A stretch of DNA of 55,695 nucleotides from Planctomycetota bacterium (GTDB lineage: Bacteria > Planctomycetota > UBA1135 > GCA-002686595): contig JARGPD010000008.1 in NCBI GenBank assembly GCA_029212845.1, positions 1 to 55,695 of the forward strand, written 5' to 3'. Below the pieces are notes generated by a model. That model did no database searches. It saw only the letters and a list, made by a program, of their open reading frames with translations, and had not been told where the DNA came from. Shown here in pieces: positions 1 through 7,664 of this stretch. The translations under genes and the position numbers were made by a program. Each line of letters begins with the position of its first letter. Position 1 is the stretch's first letter.

Positions 1-90
1 CCCTCGCGCGAAGGCCGAGCGAAAGCCGACCGCAGGTCCCCCTTCATTGCGGACCGACCCAAGCCCAACCCCATGCACCACCCACAAGCC

Positions 91-219
91 CCCCGAGGCA
101 ACAGAGCGAGCCCGCCGCAGGCGCTTGCCCCGCGGCAACAGAGCGAGCCCACCGCAGCCACTTGCCCCGCGGCAACAGAGCGAGCCCACCGCAGCCACTT
201 GCCCCGCGGCAGCAGAGCG
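91..219. repeat. 37-bp tandem repeat, about 3.5 copies
   Basis: Units start at 91, 128, 165 and 202 (the last is partial). Units 2 and 3 are identical and unit 1 differs at a few positions. Each contains ACAGAGCGAGCCC. The array ends two bases before the stop codon of the leftward rsmG gene, so it lies in the gene's 3' flank. There are no unique spacers between units, so it is not a CRISPR. Function unknown. Confidence 0.9.
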
Positions 220-220
220 T

Positions 221-994
221 CTACCGCCCCGCCCCGCCCGGGGCGCGATAGATCAGGATCGCGCGCTGACCCATGTCACCGGGCAGCTCGTGCTCCCAGA
301 CCGTGTCGAAGCGGAAGCCGAGGCGCTCGGCTTCACGCTCGCCGGCGCGCAGCTCGCGTGACCAGGACTTGCCCTTGAGCATGACCAGGTCGTGCATGCT
401 CTGGCGGACCTTGCGCAGGAGGCGCACGTTCTCGCGCACCGAGGAGAGGTTGCGAGCGACGACGATGTCCACGCGCCGCTTGACGAGGAAGTCCTCGCCC
501 TTCGAGCAGACGACCTCGAGGTTCGTGAGCTCGAGCTCGCCGGCGCACTCATCGAGGAAGTCGGCGCGCGAGGGCAAGAGGTCGAGGGCGACGAACTTGG
601 TCTCGGGCTCGGCGATCGCCATCGGCATGGCCGGGAAGCCAGCGCCGCTGCCGAGATCCAGCACCGTGCGCCCGAAGATCGGCAGGAACTGGGTCGTGCG
701 CCAGGAGTCCAGGTATTGCTTGGCGGCAAGCTCACGCGGGTCGAGGATCGCCGTCAGGTTCATCCTGCGGTTGCCATCCAGCACCATGCGAGCGTGCAGG
801 GCGAACCGATCCAAGAGCTCGGGCGTCACGTCCTCGACCTCGAAGGCCCAGTCCATCGCCGCGCGCAGCTCGTCCAGGCTCGGGATCGGCTGGTCCGCGT
901 AGAGCAGCTCCTCCTCTTCCTCCACCGCCTGCTCGGCTTCGGGAGCCTGGGGCTCCTCGGGATCGTCTGCGGGAGGATCTGCGGGCAAGGTCAT
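221..994 (-). CDS. rsmG: 16S rRNA (guanine527-N7)-methyltransferase RsmG
   Basis: RsmG methylates N7 of G527 in 16S rRNA using SAM, in the cytoplasm. The 257-residue product shows the family pattern: NRRMNLTAI near residue 75, the SAM-binding loop LDLGSGAGFP near 112-121, and a Rossmann methyltransferase core to the C-terminus. It is longer than the roughly 210-residue E. coli protein because of an acidic, glutamate-rich N-terminal extension of about 40 residues that looks disordered. The ATG at 994 is used because the extension is in frame and tRNA-Trp lies immediately upstream. The tRNA ends 20 bases before the start codon on the same strand, so the two may share a transcript. Confidence 0.93.
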   Translation of the reverse strand: MTLPADPPADDPEEPQAPEAEQAVEEEEELLYADQPIPSLDELRAAMDWAFEVEDVTPELLDRFALHARMVLDGNRRMNLTAILDPRELAAKQYLDSWRTTQFLPIFGRTVLDLGSGAGFPAMPMAIAEPETKFVALDLLPSRADFLDECAGELELTNLEVVCSKGEDFLVKRRVDIVVARNLSSVRENVRLLRKVRQSMHDLVMLKGKSWSRELRAGEREAERLGFRFDTVWEHELPGDMGQRAILIYRAPGGAGR

Positions 995-1014
995 GGGCGG
1001 GCGCGATCTCGGAG

Positions 1015-1092
1015 TGGCAGGGCAGCAGGGACTCGAACCCCGAACCTACTGATTTGGAATCAGTCGCTCTAACCAATTGGAGCTACTGCCCT
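1015..1092 (-). tRNA. trnW: tRNA-Trp (anticodon CCA), CCA end encoded
   Basis: Folding by eye gives a complete cloverleaf: acceptor AGGGCAG paired with CTGCCCT, a D-arm GCTC/GAGC, anticodon stem ACTGA/TCAGT with loop TTCCAAA (anticodon CCA), and a T-arm CGGGG/CCCTG around TTCGAGT. The discriminator base is G. The 3' CCA is encoded at 1015-1017. The mature body is 75 nt. It lies just upstream of rsmG and diverges from the polymerase gene at 1217. A weak promoter (TTGCCT, 17 bases, TACCCT) precedes it on the minus strand. Confidence 0.97.
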
Positions 1093-1216
1093 ATCCAAGG
1101 GCGGGAAGGGTATCCCCTGCCGGAGGAGGAGGCAAGGCGCACCCGCCGGACTTCTTCGTTCCCTTATCTTGAGCGTCGCGAGGCACCCATCCCTGGGTTA
1201 TGTTCGTGCGTCTAAT

Positions 1217-2662
1217 ATGGATAGCAACCGCAGCAACCGACGAGACGCCCCGGGACCCGGCAAGCAGGAGCCGTCCAGCGGCCGGTCCAAGGCCAAGAAC
1301 CCTTGGACCGAGCGCAGTGCGAAGCAGGCGCCAGCCCCGCAGCCCGCCGAGCAGGAGCAGCCGCTCACCGTTCCGGCGGACGAATTCCCCCGCAAGCATG
1401 TCCACCAGGACGCCCTGCGTGTGATCTCACGCCTGAGCCGTCAGGGCCATGAGGCCTACCTCGTCGGCGGCTGCGTGCGCGATCTCCTCCTTGGCCGCAC
1501 CCCGAAGGACTTCGACATCGCGACAGCGGCGCACCCGCGCCACATCCGGCGCTTGTTCCGCAACGCGCGCATCATCGGTCGCCGGTTCAAGCTCGCCCAC
1601 ATCTTCTATGGGGACCACATCCTCGAGACGTCGACCTTCCGCGCAGCGCCGCGGCCCGAGGACAACGGCGAGGGCGACGACCTCTTGATCACCGACGACA
1701 ACGCCTTCGGAACCGCCGCCGAAGATGCACGCCGGCGGGACTTCACGATCAACGGCCTGTTCTTCGACCCGATCGAGAACGTGATCCACGACTACGTCGG
1801 TGGTCTCGCCGACGTGGAAGCGGGGCTCCTGCGAACGATCGGCGATCCGACCGTCCGCATGGCCGAGGACCCCGTGCGAATCCTGCGCGCGATCAAGTTC
1901 GCCACCCGCATCGGCTTCCGCATCGACGACTCCACTTGGAAGGCGATGTGCGAGAACTCGGGCGAGCTCGAGCGCGCTGCGCCACCGCGAGTGCTCGAAG
2001 AGATCATGCGCCTCTGCGTCTCCGGGACCGCCCTCGGTGCCTTCCGCATGATGCGCGCCAGCGGCGCCTTGGCGGTGCTGATGCCCGAGATCGACGCCTA
2101 CATCGGCAAGCGTGACGATCCCGACCCGGTCGCCCATGACCGCGCTGACAACTACTGGCGCCTGCTCGAGGCCCTCGACGCCGACGTCCACGCCGGCCGC
2201 GAGCCCTCGCGCGCCCTGTGCCTCGCGGTCATGTACCTGCGCGTCGTCGAGCGCGAGCTCGACCCCGAGACGCGCACCCTGCCGGGCGAGCCCAACGACG
2301 TCTTCGACGTGGTCTCCGACGTGCTCGAGCCGCTCGTCCAGGACAGCCGCTTGCCGCGGCGCACCTTCATCACCACCCGGCGCATGATCGTGGACCAAGA
2401 GCGCTTCAAGAAGCGCCCCGGGAGCGACCCGCGGTCCCTGGTCTTCACGACCACCGACGGCTTCGACGACGCCCTCGACCTGTACCGCCTGCGCTCGGCT
2501 GCCTGGGGCCAGGGTTGGGCCATGTACGAGGCCTGGGCCGCCGCCCGGGCCGAGACCGCCAAGGCTAGCCCCGACGCCCTGGCCGCCCTGCGCAAGAAGG
2601 GTCGCCGGCGGCGTAGCCGACGCCCCCGCCGCCGCAAGCGTGGCGGCGGCGCCTCGGAGTAA
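1217..2662 (+). CDS. pcnB: Poly(A) polymerase I (PcnB family)
   Basis: This class II nucleotidyltransferase adds 3' poly(A) tails to RNA and promotes decay. Visible motifs (481-residue numbering) are LVGGCVRD near 82-89, the catalytic DFDIAT at 98-103, and IIGRRFKLAHI at 119-129. The last is the signature that separates bacterial poly(A) polymerases from CCA-adding enzymes. RRDFTINGLFF and RILRAIKFATRIGF follow in the usual order. The C-terminus is a run of Arg and Lys (about 458-477), as in E. coli PAP I, and probably binds RNA. An in-frame TTG exists at 1169, but the ATG at 1217 is preferred. The first 60 residues are polar and low complexity. Two hypothetical exported proteins follow on the same strand. 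Confidence 0.92.
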   Translation: MDSNRSNRRDAPGPGKQEPSSGRSKAKNPWTERSAKQAPAPQPAEQEQPLTVPADEFPRKHVHQDALRVISRLSRQGHEAYLVGGCVRDLLLGRTPKDFDIATAAHPRHIRRLFRNARIIGRRFKLAHIFYGDHILETSTFRAAPRPEDNGEGDDLLITDDNAFGTAAEDARRRDFTINGLFFDPIENVIHDYVGGLADVEAGLLRTIGDPTVRMAEDPVRILRAIKFATRIGFRIDDSTWKAMCENSGELERAAPPRVLEEIMRLCVSGTALGAFRMMRASGALAVLMPEIDAYIGKRDDPDPVAHDRADNYWRLLEALDADVHAGREPSRALCLAVMYLRVVERELDPETRTLPGEPNDVFDVVSDVLEPLVQDSRLPRRTFITTRRMIVDQERFKKRPGSDPRSLVFTTTDGFDDALDLYRLRSAAWGQGWAMYEAWAAARAETAKASPDALAALRKKGRRRRSRRPRRRKRGGGASE

Positions 2663-2711
2663 CCTGCGGCTGCCGGTCCGATAGGGCGCTCACTCCCCCG
2701 CGTCCCCCTCG

Positions 2712-2717
2712 TATTCT
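2712..2717 (+). promoter_or_regulatory. TATTCT -10 box, 7 bases before ATG
   Basis: TATTCT is followed by seven bases and the ATG at 2725, the spacing expected for a leaderless transcript. GAGGA inside the gap could instead act as a ribosome binding site if transcription starts earlier. Confidence 0.4.
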
Positions 2718-2724
2718 GAGGACC

Positions 2725-3888
2725 ATGAAGACCTCCACCTTCGCAGCCACACTCACCCTGTGCGCCCTGCCCGCCCTCGGCTTCGCCCAGGACGCCCCCG
2801 AGCTGCCCGCCGACGAGCGCATCCGCGAGGCCTGGTCCTACCTGCGGCCCGACGAGCAGGCCGAGGTCACCGAGTGGTTCCGCGCGGAGGTCGGCTACCT
2901 CGAGACCTACCAGGGCAAGCTGATCCAGTACCTGCTCGACACGTCCGAGGTCGATCGCGGGCTGTTCCCCGAGCCCCAGCCGCTGCCCTTTTACGACCCG
3001 GCCGAGCACGCCCCGGCCCAGCCGATCAAGCGCAAGCGCCTCGATGCCAGCAGCTCCAAGGCCGAGAAGGAGTACGAGCGACTCGTGGGCCGGTTCGACG
3101 CCGACCCCCTGCGACGCGCCTGGCGCTACGACTGGGCCTCGGGCGCGATCCTACGCATCGGTGACGAGCGCGACCCCGAGCTGCTCTTCGAGAACGCCAT
3201 GCTCGGGCTGCCGCCGCTGATCGACCTGGCCGAGGCCATGCTCCAACAGCGCCTCGACGACGGCAGCCAGCGCCAGGCCCTCGCCGCCTTCGGCCACGCC
3301 TACACGGACCGCAACGGGAACCTCTTCCCGAACATCACTCTCTACGATGCGTGGTGCTCGGGCCAGGAGATCGAGATGCCCGACGTCGACGTGCTCGGCA
3401 TCGTCCACGACCTCTGGGACGAGTGGAAGAAGTGGAAGGCGCCGATCCCCACCAGCCAGCACAAGAAGCTCTACGCCCAGGTCGGCGACGTGCTCGTCGA
3501 TGCCAAGCACCACCGCCAGCTGCGCGAGGCCCTCGCGGCCAGCTACCTGCGCGGCAAGGCGGTCCCCAGCGACCTCTATAAGCCCAACAACCTGGCCTTC
3601 AACGGGCTCTGGGACGAGTTCGGCAGCGACCCGGCAGCGCTCCTCGAGGACCTGCCCAAGGCCGACGACTGGGAGGATTACCTCAAGGATCTGACCAGCC
3701 GCATCGCCCGCAAGAAGCCGTTCCGCGAGGCGGGTCAGGTGCGGCTCGACTACCTCGAGGCGGACCGCTGGCGGACCAAGAACACCCTGGTCTGGGTGCT
3801 GACCGAGTTCGGCGCCTTCGATCGAACCGAGCTGCCCCCCGAGCCGGAGCCCAAGCCCGCTCCCCGATCCGACGAGGCCGGCGCTTGA
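2725..3888 (+). CDS. Exported hypothetical protein, paralogue A of a tandem pair
   Basis: I do not recognise a named family. The 387-residue product begins with a clear Sec signal peptide (KTSTFAATLTLCALPALGFAQ), so it should act in the periplasm or outside the cell. No catalytic motif is evident; the sequence is charged and probably helical. Residues about 134-226 align with residues about 143-240 of the next protein: a WRYDWASGAILRIGDE-like segment, then LGLPPLIDLAEAMLQQRLD, ITLYDAW and MPDVDVLGI. The pair therefore arose by duplication. The C-terminus is rich in Pro and Glu. The stop codon overlaps the next gene's start (TTGA), which suggests translational coupling. Function unknown. Confidence 0.8.
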   Translation: MKTSTFAATLTLCALPALGFAQDAPELPADERIREAWSYLRPDEQAEVTEWFRAEVGYLETYQGKLIQYLLDTSEVDRGLFPEPQPLPFYDPAEHAPAQPIKRKRLDASSSKAEKEYERLVGRFDADPLRRAWRYDWASGAILRIGDERDPELLFENAMLGLPPLIDLAEAMLQQRLDDGSQRQALAAFGHAYTDRNGNLFPNITLYDAWCSGQEIEMPDVDVLGIVHDLWDEWKKWKAPIPTSQHKKLYAQVGDVLVDAKHHRQLREALAASYLRGKAVPSDLYKPNNLAFNGLWDEFGSDPAALLEDLPKADDWEDYLKDLTSRIARKKPFREAGQVRLDYLEADRWRTKNTLVWVLTEFGAFDRTELPPEPEPKPAPRSDEAGA

Positions 3889-5012
3889 GCATCCAGCGCC
3901 TCGCTGGCCTGGCCCTCGCCGGCCTGGCCGCCTTGGGTGCCTGCCCCTCGGCGAGCACCGGTCAAGATGACCCCCCTCCACCTGTCGTCGACTTCGAGCT
4001 CGACTCCTTCAAGAAGGAGCTGCGCGAGGTCTCGCGCTGGAAGGGCGACCGCGAGCAGCGGCTCTTCGCGGACCTGATGAAGTCCATCGCCGAGTGTGGT
4101 GCGCCCCAGGCTGAGCTCGTGGCGGACCTCTTGCGGATCGCCCCCGACGAGCCGGCGAAGCTGCCGCTCCTGGAGGCGCGGGCGGCCTTCGATCCCGAGC
4201 TCTATCCGCCGGGCAAGACCCGCAAGCCCGTCAAGCCGAGCTCCTCGAAGTGGAAGAAGCTCTCCGAGTCCTTGATCGACGAGGGCCTGACCCGCGCCCT
4301 GCCCCAGCGCTACGTCTACGACTTCGTCAGCGGCGAGCTGCGGCTCGTGGACGAGGAAGCCGCCGAAGAGCGCCGCCTGCCGGCGGCGCTCAAGACCGCG
4401 CTCCTTGGCTTCCCCCCTGACCAGGACCTGGCCGAGGCCCTCTTGGTCAAGCGGCTGGACCGGGCCCGGCCCCACGCCGAGCTGGCCGACTTCTTCAGCC
4501 ACGACTACGCCGACCTCGAGGCCAAGAGCTATGTCGGCATCAGCCTGTTCGACGTCTGGTCCCACCAGATCCCGCTCGACGTCCCTGATGTCGACCTGCG
4601 CGCCTTTGCCAAGCTGATCCACGCCACCACCCTGCCCGAGAAGCTGAATGACTCGATGCGCAAGGACTGGTACGGGCGCATGGCCAAGTCCCTCAGCGAG
4701 CTGCGCGACCATCGCCGCGGTGCCGAGGCCACGGCGGCCTACTGGCTCCAAGGGGCGCCCAACCTTCCCGGCGGCTGGAACGTGCCGCGCAACTCCATGC
4801 AGGCCCTCGCCGCGACCATGGAGGACGTCGACGAGTGGGTCGCGACCTTCGAAGAGCACGGCGACGCGATCGCGGAGTTCGCCCTGGCAACGGCGAAGGC
4901 GGGCGGCGACGACACCTGGGACGAAGGCAACGCCCGGCGCGACGACCTGATCCGTGGGCGCGCCAAGATCCGCGAGGCCGCGGCCGGCGCTCTACGTCGC
5001 GCCCTGGACTAG
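3885..5012 (+). CDS. Hypothetical lipoprotein, paralogue B of a tandem pair
   Basis: This 375-residue product starts at a TTG that overlaps the preceding stop codon (TTGA). It has a hydrophobic signal ending in LAALGAC, a plausible lipobox with Cys20, so it is probably a lipoprotein. The segments RYVYDFVSGELRLVDEE, LLGFPPDQDLAEALLVKRLD, ISLFDVW and VPDVDLRAF match the same ordered segments of the upstream protein. No enzyme motif is visible. The two coupled paralogues probably work together or on related ligands. The 3' end overlaps the convergent flavoprotein gene by 21 bases. Confidence 0.78.
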   Translation: MSIQRLAGLALAGLAALGACPSASTGQDDPPPPVVDFELDSFKKELREVSRWKGDREQRLFADLMKSIAECGAPQAELVADLLRIAPDEPAKLPLLEARAAFDPELYPPGKTRKPVKPSSSKWKKLSESLIDEGLTRALPQRYVYDFVSGELRLVDEEAAEERRLPAALKTALLGFPPDQDLAEALLVKRLDRARPHAELADFFSHDYADLEAKSYVGISLFDVWSHQIPLDVPDVDLRAFAKLIHATTLPEKLNDSMRKDWYGRMAKSLSELRDHRRGAEATAAYWLQGAPNLPGGWNVPRNSMQALAATMEDVDEWVATFEEHGDAIAEFALATAKAGGDDTWDEGNARRDDLIRGRAKIREAAAGALRRALD

Positions 5013-6398
5013 GGCCTTCGCGCAGGCCTCCGCCGTGGCGAAGGCGCTCTGGAAGTTGAGCCCGCCGATCGGCCCGTCGAGGTCGAGCAGCTCGCCGATC
5101 ACGAAGAGCCCCGGGTGACCACGCACGCGGCAAGAGCCCGAGTCCACATGGCGTAGGGCCAGGCCGCCCGTGGTCACCTCGGCCTGGTCGAACCCGAGCG
5201 TGCCCGAGATCGGCACCTCGAGCCCCTTGAGCGCCTCGATCAGCTCATGGCGCTTGGCGCGCCCGAGTGACTGGTGCCCCGCGTCCTCGGCCAGGCCCGC
5301 CTGGGCCAGGAAGGCGGCCAGCAGGCGCTTGGGGATCGGCTCGAGCCCAGCCACCCGGAGCAGGGGGGCGAGTCCATCGGTCAAGATCCGCAGCAAGCGC
5401 GGTGCACCACCGCGGCCCGCGCCGGCCACCAGGATGTCCCGCAGCTGGTCCCGATCGATGGTCGGAAAGGGGTCGACCTTGAGGCTCCAGCAGACTGGGC
5501 CGCCGCGCTCGTGGACCTCCTTGGCCACGTGCACTGACAGGTCCATCGGCCCCGGGCCCGAGAGGCCCGCGTGGGTGAAGAGCAGCGGGCGCTCGCGGCG
5601 CGCGACCTCCTTGCCGCGCTGGTCGAGCAGCCGCGACTCGGCCCCCTGGAGCGCGATGCCGCTGAGGTCATGGACCCAGGCCGCCGGCGAGGCCAGGGGC
5701 ACCAGCGCCGGCAGGGTCGGCGTGACCTCGAGCCCCAGGGACTCGAGCCAGCCGTAGCCGTCGCCGGTCGTGCCCGTGGAGGCGTAGCTGCGTCCGCCGC
5801 TGGCCAGCACCAGCCGGCGGCAGCGCAGCACGTCGCCCGTAGCGAGGTGCAGCTCGAAGCGCGCGGCGGAGCGGTCCGCCACCTCTTCCGCGTTCGTCGA
5901 GGGCGCCCTGGCCGCCTTGGCCGATGCCCAGGGATCGGCGCTTGTGCCGGAGACCTCGCTCGCGAGCTCGACGAAGCGCTCGACCGCGGCCCCCGTGCGC
6001 AGCTCGACGCCCGCCGCGAGCACGGCCGACTGCAAGGCGTCGCGCACCTCGCGGGCCGAGCCGCTCGAGGGGAACACCTTCTCGAGCGGTGCCTCTTCGG
6101 TGGCCACGCCGAGCTCGTCGAAGAGCTCGCGCACCTCGAGCGGCGGCAGCCCGCGGAAGGCGCGCCGCAAGAAGCGCGCGCCCTTGTCGCGGAACAAGCG
6201 CCCCGCGTCGTCGGGGCCGAGGGTCGTGGTCAGGTTGCAGCGACTTCCGCCGCTGGCCAGGATCTTGGTCCCGAGGCGTGGGGTCTTCTCGAGCAGCAGC
6301 ACGTCGGGGACACCGGCAGCGGCGGCCCGCCAGGCAGCCCAGCTGCCGGCAGCCCCGGCCCCCACCACGACCAGGTCGCGCTCTGGAACTGCGGCCAT
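4992..6398 (-). CDS. HI0933/YhiN-family FAD flavoprotein (BaiN-like)
   Basis: The 468-residue product is a flavoprotein of the HI0933 family, with an N-terminal dinucleotide-binding motif VVVGAGAAG (residues 10-18), then KILASGGSRCNLT (45-57), LVLASGGRSYASTGTTGDGY in the middle, LLFTHAGLSGPGPMDLS, and the C-terminal FAD motif GELLDLDGPIGGLNFQSAFATA. These are the family's diagnostic blocks. Its physiological substrate is unknown; some members are linked to bile-acid or tRNA-related redox chemistry by annotation only. It starts three bases after the stop of the dus gene, so the two are co-transcribed. Confidence 0.9.
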   Translation of the reverse strand: MAAVPERDLVVVGAGAAGSWAAWRAAAAGVPDVLLLEKTPRLGTKILASGGSRCNLTTTLGPDDAGRLFRDKGARFLRRAFRGLPPLEVRELFDELGVATEEAPLEKVFPSSGSAREVRDALQSAVLAAGVELRTGAAVERFVELASEVSGTSADPWASAKAARAPSTNAEEVADRSAARFELHLATGDVLRCRRLVLASGGRSYASTGTTGDGYGWLESLGLEVTPTLPALVPLASPAAWVHDLSGIALQGAESRLLDQRGKEVARRERPLLFTHAGLSGPGPMDLSVHVAKEVHERGGPVCWSLKVDPFPTIDRDQLRDILVAGAGRGGAPRLLRILTDGLAPLLRVAGLEPIPKRLLAAFLAQAGLAEDAGHQSLGRAKRHELIEALKGLEVPISGTLGFDQAEVTTGGLALRHVDSGSCRVRGHPGLFVIGELLDLDGPIGGLNFQSAFATAEACAKALVQGAT

Positions 6399-6401
6399 CG
6401 C

Positions 6402-7640
6402 TCAGCCGCCCCCGAGCGCCTTCTCCCAGGCGGCCATCTCGGCGTCCGAGATCGGTCCTTTGGGAGGCGTGTCGTCGTCGCGGTCTTCGAGGTACCCCTC
6501 GGGCAGCACCACCTTCTGGCGCCGCCCGCCCTTGGCACGGTTCGCCTCGAGGGCGCGCAGGGGCAGGCGCTCGTCCTGGTCGAGCAGCGCGAGGGCGGCG
6601 TGCATCTCCTCGAGGCTCTCGACGCGCACGAGCGCCGAGCGCGTGGCCGCCGAGCCGCTGAGGCCCTTGGTGTACCAGGCCCCCCACTTGCGCATCTGGC
6701 GCATGCCCATGTCCGGGCCGAAGAAGCCCATCAGCGCGCGCGCATGGCGGTCCATCAGGGCACGGATCTCGGTCACCGTCGGCGGCGGGCCCGGCTCCTT
6801 GCCGTCGAAGACATCGGCGAGCTCGCGGAACAGCCACGGCCGACCGAGGCAGGCACGGCCGACCACGACCCCGGCGCAGCCGGTCTGGCGCATCAAGCGC
6901 AGGGCGTCGAAGGCCTCCCAGACATCGCCGTTGCCGAGCACCGGGATGTCGACCAGCTGGACCAGCTCGCCGATCACCTCCCAGTCCGCCTTCCCGCTGT
7001 AGAGCTCGCCCGCGGTGCGCCCGTGCAGGGTGATCGCGGCGGCGCCCTCCTCTTGGGCGACCCGGCCCGAGTCCTGCCAGGTCAAGAGCTCATCGGAGAT
7101 GCCCTTGCGCACCTTGATCGTGACCGGCACGTCGCCGGCGGCCTCGACCGCAGCGCGCACGATGCGCGCCAAGAGCCGCGCCTTGACCGGGATCGCGCTG
7201 CCGCCGCCGGCCCGCGTGACCTTGGGCACCGGGCAGCCGAAGTTCAGGTCCACGTGGTCGACGGGCTGCTTGCAGGTCTCGATCCCGTCGATCTCGGGCG
7301 CATCCCCGGCGACGAGTCGCTTGACGAATTCGCGCACCTCGTCCGGATCGGCGGAGTAGATCTGGACCGAGCGCGGGGACTCGCCCGGCTCGGGCTGGGC
7401 CAGCAGGTGAGTCAGACGGTTCGCGCGCAGCCAGGCCCGCGCGGTGATCATCTCGGAGACGCACAGGGGCGCCCCGTTCTCGCGGCAGATGCTGCGGAAG
7501 GGCGGGTTGGTGACCCCGGCCATGGGCGCCAGCACGACCGGCGGCCAGACCTCGAGCTTGCCCAGCTTGAGGGGCTGGAACTCGTCGGGTGCCGCGACCG
7601 GGGTGTCCTGGTTGCGGGGCGTGGTGTGGGGCCGCTGCAC
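6402..7640 (-). CDS. dusB: tRNA-dihydrouridine synthase, DusB-like
   Basis: This enzyme reduces uridine to dihydrouridine in the tRNA D-loop using FMN and NAD(P)H. The 412-residue product shows LAPMAGVTNPPFR (37-49) at the FMN-binding barrel entry, LNFGCPVPKV (132-141) with catalytic Cys136, TIKVRKG, ITLHGRTAGELYSG, and IPVLGNGDV followed by GVVVGRACLGRPWLF. Together these are typical of the Dus family. The C-terminal 60 residues (ANRAKGGRRQKVVLPEGYLEDR) extend beyond the usual end. The start is a GTG at 7640; no ATG is available before the catalytic barrel. It lies 24 bases after the amidohydrolase stop and 3 bases before the flavoprotein. I cannot separate DusB from DusA/C firmly by eye. 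Confidence 0.88.
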   Translation of the reverse strand: MQRPHTTPRNQDTPVAAPDEFQPLKLGKLEVWPPVVLAPMAGVTNPPFRSICRENGAPLCVSEMITARAWLRANRLTHLLAQPEPGESPRSVQIYSADPDEVREFVKRLVAGDAPEIDGIETCKQPVDHVDLNFGCPVPKVTRAGGGSAIPVKARLLARIVRAAVEAAGDVPVTIKVRKGISDELLTWQDSGRVAQEEGAAAITLHGRTAGELYSGKADWEVIGELVQLVDIPVLGNGDVWEAFDALRLMRQTGCAGVVVGRACLGRPWLFRELADVFDGKEPGPPPTVTEIRALMDRHARALMGFFGPDMGMRQMRKWGAWYTKGLSGSAATRSALVRVESLEEMHAALALLDQDERLPLRALEANRAKGGRRQKVVLPEGYLEDRDDDTPPKGPISDAEMAAWEKALGGG

Positions 7641-7664
7641 GAGCTTTGGTGGTGAGGAGGCGCG

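Noticed and set aside
91-219. Possible CRISPR array
   Set aside because: Units are directly adjacent with no spacers, and no cas gene is present.
1169-1216. TTG start for pcnB
   Set aside because: The ATG at 1217 needs no rare start, and the added 16 residues are not conserved-looking. The region probably contains the promoter.
5571-7655. Plus-strand open frame of 694 codons
   Set aside because: It is antisense to the flavoprotein and dusB genes, whose products show full family motifs. The frame has Arg/Gly/Ala-rich composition typical of high-GC shadow frames.
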